Shown in pieces: positions 63,184-64,000 of a stretch of DNA of 64,000 bases (its first letter is position 1; the number at the start of each line of letters is the position of its first letter). Origin of the DNA: Bdellovibrio sp. 22V. GTDB lineage: Bacteria > Bdellovibrionota > Bdellovibrionia > Bdellovibrionales > Bdellovibrionaceae. The notes beneath the pieces were generated by a model. It was given only the letters and a program-made list of their open reading frames with translations, was not told the origin of the DNA and did no database searches. The DNA is taken from positions 1,674,001-1,738,000 of the forward strand of contig NZ_CP125854.1 of assembly GCF_030169785.1 (NCBI RefSeq), given 5' to 3'. The position numbers were made by a program, and so were the translations under genes.

Positions 63184-64000
63184 ATGAAGATACTTATCAT
63201 CATTGTTTTATTGTTTGGTGGTCATTTTGCCTATTCACTTCCCTCCATCCGTGCCTTTTCAATTATTGATAAATCTTACTCGAAGGTGACTGGTGAGCTT
63301 GAAATTAAAAATATGCCGAGGGTCGCATCTCAGGATGGACTTGGGATATGTTATGCGTTCGTGGCGGCAACTCAATTACAAGCGGAATATTGCAGGGTTT
63401 TGAGAAAAGATTGTTCGAAGTTACCGGATGAAGAACTGTTCTCGCCTCTTGATATAGCCCGGATTAAGGATTCGGGAAATATTAAGCCAGAGGAGGCGCG
63501 CTTGCGTTCTTCGTATGCGGGCTTAAATACTGAATCCGGAGGTGATCCACACAATGCAGCTATTATCGCGGGCCTTGTGGTACAAGAAACGGCTAATGAA
63601 GCGTGTATCTCTTTGGACAAAGTTCTGAGCAAAATGAATTCCAGAGGAGAAACCATCGAAGCGCAGGCCGCGATGTGGGAAAGAATGAAGAAGCACTATC
63701 TTAACTATCAAAAAAACAAGAAATGTGCCGACTGTCTTTCCGATATCTATGCAACGGCCAAAAGCGATATTGATGAAAATCTTAGCCTCACGACTTCAAA
63801 CGAAGAAATATTAAAGGCATTCGGGGAAGATAGTTACGAAAAGTTTTTAGACCAACTGCTAGGGGCCAATAAATGCAGAAGGGCTACCCAATTAGCATTC
63901 ATGGAAAATGCTGATAGTCTTGAATATAAATTTTATCCTGAAGACGAAAAGGATCCAAAAAAACTAAAAGACGCTTTTTCTCCAGATAAGTTTAAAGGGA
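63184..64000 (+). CDS. exported papain-like cysteine peptidase candidate, N-terminal part
   Basis: The frame starts at ATG 63184 and stays open for 272 codons to the right edge, so the C-terminal part is missing. A signal peptide (LIIIVLLFGGHFAYS) is followed by MPRVASQDGLGICYAFVAA. The Gln (50) and Cys (56) are six residues apart, like the oxyanion Gln and catalytic Cys of papain (Gln19, Cys25), and CYAF mirrors the usual CWAF. The expected His and Asn must lie beyond the edge. It is divergent, by 125 bp, from the HExxH protein gene. There is no clear ribosome binding site. Confidence 0.7.
   Translation, partial: MKILIIIVLLFGGHFAYSLPSIRAFSIIDKSYSKVTGELEIKNMPRVASQDGLGICYAFVAATQLQAEYCRVLRKDCSKLPDEELFSPLDIARIKDSGNIKPEEARLRSSYAGLNTESGGDPHNAAIIAGLVVQETANEACISLDKVLSKMNSRGETIEAQAAMWERMKKHYLNYQKNKKCADCLSDIYATAKSDIDENLSLTTSNEEILKAFGEDSYEKFLDQLLGANKCRRATQLAFMENADSLEYKFYPEDEKDPKKLKDAFSPDKFKG

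Noticed and set aside
1-64000. CRISPR, IS elements, prophage or integron
   Set aside because: No regular spacer array, transposase, integrase or phage structural genes were seen; the tail-fibre-like repeats belong to the surface protein.

Overview
The window looks like chromosomal DNA of a predatory bacterium of the Bdellovibrio group (Bdellovibrionota). The inference rests on gene style: moderate GC, many short secreted or lipoprotein genes of unknown function, several peptidoglycan-acting enzymes, DUF4360-like secreted proteins, Bdellovibrio-type repeat adhesins, and a bacterial topoisomerase VI pair. No 16S gene is present, so species is not settled. I saw no IS element, prophage, integrase or CRISPR array. 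Coding density is high and no gap between genes exceeds about 300 bases.

Layout. 1-9.8 kb: the end of a proline-catabolic aldehyde dehydrogenase, then a giant cyclic beta-1,2-glucan synthase-like protein on the minus strand. 9.9-20 kb: OsmC and a divergent LysR regulator, a secreted protein with a duplicated Cys module, an L,D-transpeptidase lipoprotein, RadD helicase, an odd exported methyltransferase-like protein, two small basic proteins, an M15-like peptidase lipoprotein, a zinc-ribbon protein, a solute-binding protein and LplA. 20-29 kb: a hybrid histidine kinase with its receiver/PilZ-like partner, an SRPBCC protein, YbaK, CapA-like, an MFS exporter, MtgA and GloA. 29-41 kb: a DUF4360-like pair, a membrane-anchored globin operon, RtcB, a solute-binding protein coupled to a FUSC exporter, aspartase, a metallo-beta-lactamase-fold lipoprotein, a GT39 glycosyltransferase, a TonB-like protein, a VOC protein and HicB. 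41.5-48.7 kb: topoisomerase VI A and B, then a reading frame in which a repeat-rich surface protein runs in frame into the catalytic part of PrmC, followed by murA. 48.7-64 kb: a polysaccharide deacetylase, a GYF-like/TPR membrane protein, serS with tRNA-Ser(TGA), the glyoxylate shunt genes aceB-aceA, a DedA protein, a divergent nucleotidyl-cyclase/HEAT membrane protein, a Ser-rich exported protein with an HExxH motif and, cut by the right edge, an exported papain-like cysteine peptidase candidate.

How the genes fit together. Several act on the envelope or peptidoglycan (L,D-transpeptidase, M15 peptidase, MtgA, MurA, polysaccharide deacetylase, cyclic glucan synthase), as expected for an organism that remodels both its own and prey walls. 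aceBA, aspA, the proline enzyme and lplA suggest growth on amino acids and C2 units with lipoate salvage. The most unusual items are the surface-protein/PrmC fusion (a real deletion-fusion or an assembly chimera), the bacterial topoisomerase VI operon, and the right-hand cluster of an HExxH protein, a papain-like protein and a cyclase lacking the usual substrate-specifying lysine.
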